A stretch of DNA of 64,000 nucleotides from Sindora glabra (taxonomy: Eukaryota > Streptophyta > Magnoliopsida > Fabales > Fabaceae). A program made the position numbers and the translations under genes. The notes under the pieces are model-generated. The model had not been told where the DNA came from, made no database searches, and saw only the letters and a list, made by a program, of their open reading frames with translations. Positions within the stretch are counted from its first letter, which is position 1. Every line of letters begins with the position of its first letter. Positions 60,011-64,000 of the stretch are shown one piece after another. The stretch spans positions 52,637,057 to 52,701,056 of the forward strand of contig CM035236.1 in assembly GCA_020226215.1 (NCBI GenBank), in the 5' to 3' direction.

Positions 60011-61200
60011 CATATCAATGAGTTACATCCTCTCTTATTAGCCTTAATTTAACTTGAATTTACTTTAATTTTTCTTATCTCTGAGTTCATATGCCATTCC
60101 TAATTTATTCCTATGAGATATATTAGGGAAGAAATAGATGAAAATATAACATAAATTAAATTTTTAAAATTCCATTCCAATTTAATAAAGGAGGAAGAAA
60201 AGCATGTTAAAGGTATATAACAATAACGAACACAAGTGGAGAATGTATTAATGGTGTAAACAACAAAGGCCTTCTTTCATCACTTTAAATCATAAGTGAA
60301 AAGATTATAAATAGGATCATTGTGCAAGTATATAAAACATATTTTTTCCTTTATTTAAATTTATTTGTCTTTATGCTTATTAATTCCTATCATTGTTCTA
60401 ATGTGTAAGAATGGATATGATTTCCTTAAGTTAAAAGAACACACAAAAATCCTTGTTCCTTAGTTTGTTGTTAAAGCCTTAGTAGAATAGATTTCCATCG
60501 TTATTGCCTCATTCCTTAGTTTCTCCATAGTAATTTCTTGTTTTTACTCTATCTTATCATCCTCTCCTAATTTTTGTTATTTGTTCTTTGAGGAATAAGC
60601 AGTGACAAAAACTTTTGCTTTTATTTAGTTTTATGGTTTTTGGTTGCTCTAAAGTTCATCTTTATTCTCTTTAAATCATTAACATTAGGTTCAACCATAA
60701 ATAATGCACTTGTTGTTATGTCCATTGGATTTTCCAGTTGTCATACTAAGTTGTAATTCTTATCTCAAAGAGTTTTAATAAAGCACTAGCCATTCATGTC
60801 TAAGTTTTTAATATTATTGGTGGTCATTAGGTCAACTTGTGTGATTCAAAGGTACTAATAACTATTGCCTATTCAAGCAATAAATTATTGAGTTAACAAT
60901 TAAGGATTGGTATCAAATTCAATTATTTGGTGGTTGCTAATGTCTCTATTTTTCAGTCCATTAAAATCTTTCAAGCTTATAAAGGTTGGCTACAACTTAT
61001 ATTATGAATAGTATTTTTGAATTATTGGTATGTGTGATTTAACAATTTATTTAAGGAGATATTATCAACACATATGTTATTTATATTTTGAAATATTTCT
61101 ATCACATTGCCTACTTAGCTAATTTGCTAATGCTACCCTTGTGTTACTATTGAGCTTCATTTTATTATTGTGACATTTAATATGGATTTAAGAAAAGGAT
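60011..61200. other. AT-rich DNA without a recognised feature
   Basis: I see no gene, RNA or repeat end here that I can support. Confidence 0.35.
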
Positions 61201-61399
61201 TCTTGGTTAATAAATTATATTCTGCTTATGATGAAGGAGGAAGAATGTAAGAAACTTCATATTTCCAGTGGCCAAAAGCAAGAAGAAAAGGTTAAGCATT
61301 TAAAAAGAGAGAAAACCTTAAAATAACCATGTCTTAATGAATCTATCCAAGATGGTAATTTTGATATAGAGGGTGTATGAACTTCTTTTCTAACTAAAT

Positions 61400-61800
61400 T
61401 GGCAACGTTTGAGGAGTATTCCTATGATGAGCTTAGCTAAATGGCAAACATGGACTATTATCCATTAACTTTAGACAACTTGTCCTCTAAAGTTTTAAAT
61501 AGGGTGCTTAAGAACAAATATTAACAACATATAATTAGTGAGGATAAAGTTAATAGAAGAAAAATGTCAATGCTAAAAGTAACTAAACTTGAGAAATAAA
61601 ACCAAGCACTAAAATCTAAGATTATTGAATTACAATAAATTATTCATTGATTGAAGGATGATGTAAACTATTTAGAAGCCTAATAAGTAGAGCCTAAAAA
61701 TGAGTACAATTGTTGGAAGATCATCAACAATACCAGGTGGAGACATAACATTGCTATCATTTTGGAACAAATTAGGCAAAATTAGCCTTTGTAAATGCTT
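61400..61800 (+). pseudogene. Decayed coiled-coil-like frame, unidentified
   Basis: A plus-strand frame reads MDYYPLTLDNLSSKVLNRVL and, further on, KVNRRKMSMLKVTKLEK and NQALKSKIIELQ, with about six stops in the stretch. The Lys/Glu/Leu spacing suggests a coiled coil of the kind found in retrotransposon Gag N-terminal regions, but no defining motif is present. Confidence 0.3.
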
Positions 61801-61885
61801 TGGAGCTTTTATGTCATTAAATGTAAGTCATACCTTCCTAATTCTTTTTAAGAAGGAAAAAATGGTGTAAGTTTGCTCCAATTAT

Positions 61886-64000
61886 CACTATTATAAAAAT
61901 GTTGATATCAATTGATAGACATTAATTTACACTAGTATTGACTTTTTTTTCCATGTAATGATATTTTTAAAATTATATTTTAACCTTAAGATGATAGACA
62001 AGAATATAACCAATATCTATGTTGACTATGAGAAACTTATTTCATTGGTTATAAGATAACCAACATCTAAACTTTGTACAGAAAATTAAAAAATTGATTT
62101 TTTACTTAATTATTATCCAAAAGGCATTTCAAAAATCTATTTAAGAAAGCACAATTTAGTTTTAGTGGATAAGACATCAATTTTATTTAACAGCCATTAT
62201 CTAAAAAGTATTTTAAAAGTCACATTAAAAACAATAGATGCATAGGATGTCAATTTTATTCATTAATTAATGTTTATTATTTTCCTATAAAATTTTTCTC
62301 TAACTCTTTCTTTCTATATGAAAAATTTTAACATATCACTTTCCAGTATTCTCTTAATATCTATTGAGTGATTAACTACTTTTATCGCTAAAGTATTCAA
62401 TATACTTTTATGAATAGGGTGCAGAAAAATAAGTAATAAATTGTAATTGGCATCGAGTATAATGATTTTGATAGATATTATTTCTACTATTCTTTCACTC
62501 TACTTTCGTTGAGAGAGTATATAATAGGAAAACCTTAACCTTTAGTTCTCCTATTATATATTCTCTTAATTCAAATTTAGTAAAATTGGAATGGAAAAGT
62601 TGATGAATGATGACTTGATATATGGTTCTTCTATATTCTTGCTCTATTTTAATATCATGATAACATACAAATTAGAGAAATTTAAGCAACAAATTAGAGT
62701 TTGCATCGAGGATAAGGATTTTAATACATAGTGGTTTTGTTATTATTTTTATGTATCATGTAAACATATAGCTTTTATTTATTAATCATTTAGTATAATT
62801 ATTATGTATAGATTTATAAATATTATTTATCTTTACTCATTTGTTTGTACTTTCACTATGAAAAAAGTAATAATAATTGAAATTGCATAAATTTATAGAA
62901 TTATTTCTCTTTACTCTTTTATAAGTTATTTTTAAGTTAACATTCTATAATTGGCATTTGGATTACAAAGATTAACAAAGAGAAAGAACATTGAAACAAA
63001 TATAATTTTCTATATTAAATTAGTTCAAAAATAACTTTCTTGTCATATTTGTAATTTCTACTTAAATATATTGCAAAATTTTATATGAAAATGGTTTAGA
63101 ATGTTTTGAAAAACTATAGTTGAAGGTTCTCACAGCATTGATTATTTACATAACAGAATTCTATAGATATTCGAATGGCCTTTATTGAGAAAATGACAAA
63201 TATAAAAATGTTAATTTTAGGATTAATCGATGTTTAATATGATGATATTTCTTACAAAACTAGACATGATTAAATGAATGACATTTATGAAAAAAATATG
63301 AATGAATGAAACCAAATAAGTCTAAATGAATGGCATTTATGAAAAAAATTTGAATAAATAAAATTGAAGATGATTAAATGAATGGCATTTATGATGATGA
63401 GGAACTTATAAGGTTGATTTTTATATAGTGAATGTCGTCTAAGTCCATTTTAATTATCATGATAGTTCATTAACAATTTACATGTCATTTTAGTACTTAA
63501 TTGATGTCTTAAGGTATTATAATAGTACATGTGACCAAACTTATGGCATCAATTTCAAATTAATACCCGAAATCTAATGATTTACTCATGGCCTATAAAT
63601 AAAGCTCTCCTTGCCTATTTGAAACAAATTAGCAATCTTTCAAGGTAACTCTCCTTCCATTAAAAAGAAGGCTTCTAATTAAGTTTATCAAACACTTTAA
63701 CAAACTTAAAATTATGTGGTTAATATATTTATCTATTTATTATATTTTATTATATTATTCAAACTCGGTTTAATCCTTTCTACATGTCATTGTAAGGAAG
63801 TTGGTCTCTGCCACATGGCATTATGAGGTGAAATATTTTTTTCACCTCTTTGAACTCTATAAGATTGCAAAGAACATAAATTATCATTTTTTTGAATTGA
63901 ATCTATAATCTCAAGAATTGAGTTGAATCCATATTCTCTAACTTAACATGATAAGATTTTGTTTTGTATAACAAATAAGTTATCTTATAACTTACTAACC
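61886..64000. mobile_element. Second CACTA element, left end, continuing past the window
   Basis: CACTATTATAAAAATG begins at 61886. The following sequence matches the first CACTA copy in order: (A/G)TTGATAGA-(A/G)T-AAT, then ATATTTTTAAAATTA, then AAAAAGGCATTT-like and later the TATA-bearing segment (about 63580-63640 against 28590-28640). No right end is seen before position 64000. Confidence 0.6.

Overview
The window is plant nuclear DNA, very AT-rich, and I could support no ordinary host gene in it. Nearly everything recognisable is transposon- or virus-derived. A Mutator-like (MuDR) transposase, a plant mobile domain (PMD) gene, a Ty1/copia polyprotein primed by tRNA-iMet, several families of long LTRs and an endogenous pararetrovirus together point to a heterochromatic or pericentromeric block of a flowering plant. 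The species cannot be named from the sequence.

Region 1 (about 485-24470) is one large Mutator-like element, read mainly on the minus strand. Its ends are long inverted repeats followed by runs of GGCGCC boxes. It carries a decayed MURA-type transposase gene (17947-20721) and, 267 bp downstream on the same strand, a PMD gene. A Ty1/copia retrotransposon (5285-16877) splits the PMD gene into an N-terminal half (16878-17679) and a C-terminal half (3768-5229). The copia gag is in turn split by a 2.5-kb solo LTR (8958-11422). A small non-autonomous relative with the same kind of ends lies near the left end (about 884-2146).

Region 2 (25654-50135) is a nest that can be taken apart by hand. The outermost element X has a 3' LTR at 48315-50135. 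Its 5' LTR is broken into four pieces by a CACTA element (26248-30797), a second LTR element Y (30811-41800) and a solo LTR (41932-44899). Element Y has its own insertions: a solo LTR (32724-35301) and a hAT MITE (35444-35987) in its 5' LTR, and another MITE (38826-39167) in its interior. With the insertions removed, the two LTRs of X are about 1.81 and 1.82 kb and those of Y about 2.10 and 2.17 kb. Several insertions have exact target-site duplications. Neither X nor Y shows a recognisable pol.

Region 3 (50440-64000) holds a heavily mutated Caulimoviridae-type remnant on the minus strand (coat, protease, reverse transcriptase and RNase H traces in order), a degenerate plastid-type trnH-GUG-like sequence, an Athila-like LTR-retrotransposon remnant (about 55440-60010), and the start of a second CACTA element of the same family as the first (61886 to the window edge).

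No coding sequence here looks intact. The main interest is the transposase plus PMD pairing in one Mutator-like element, the nested insertion history with paralogous empty sites, and two unrelated-looking LTR groups that both carry arrays of self-complementary motifs.
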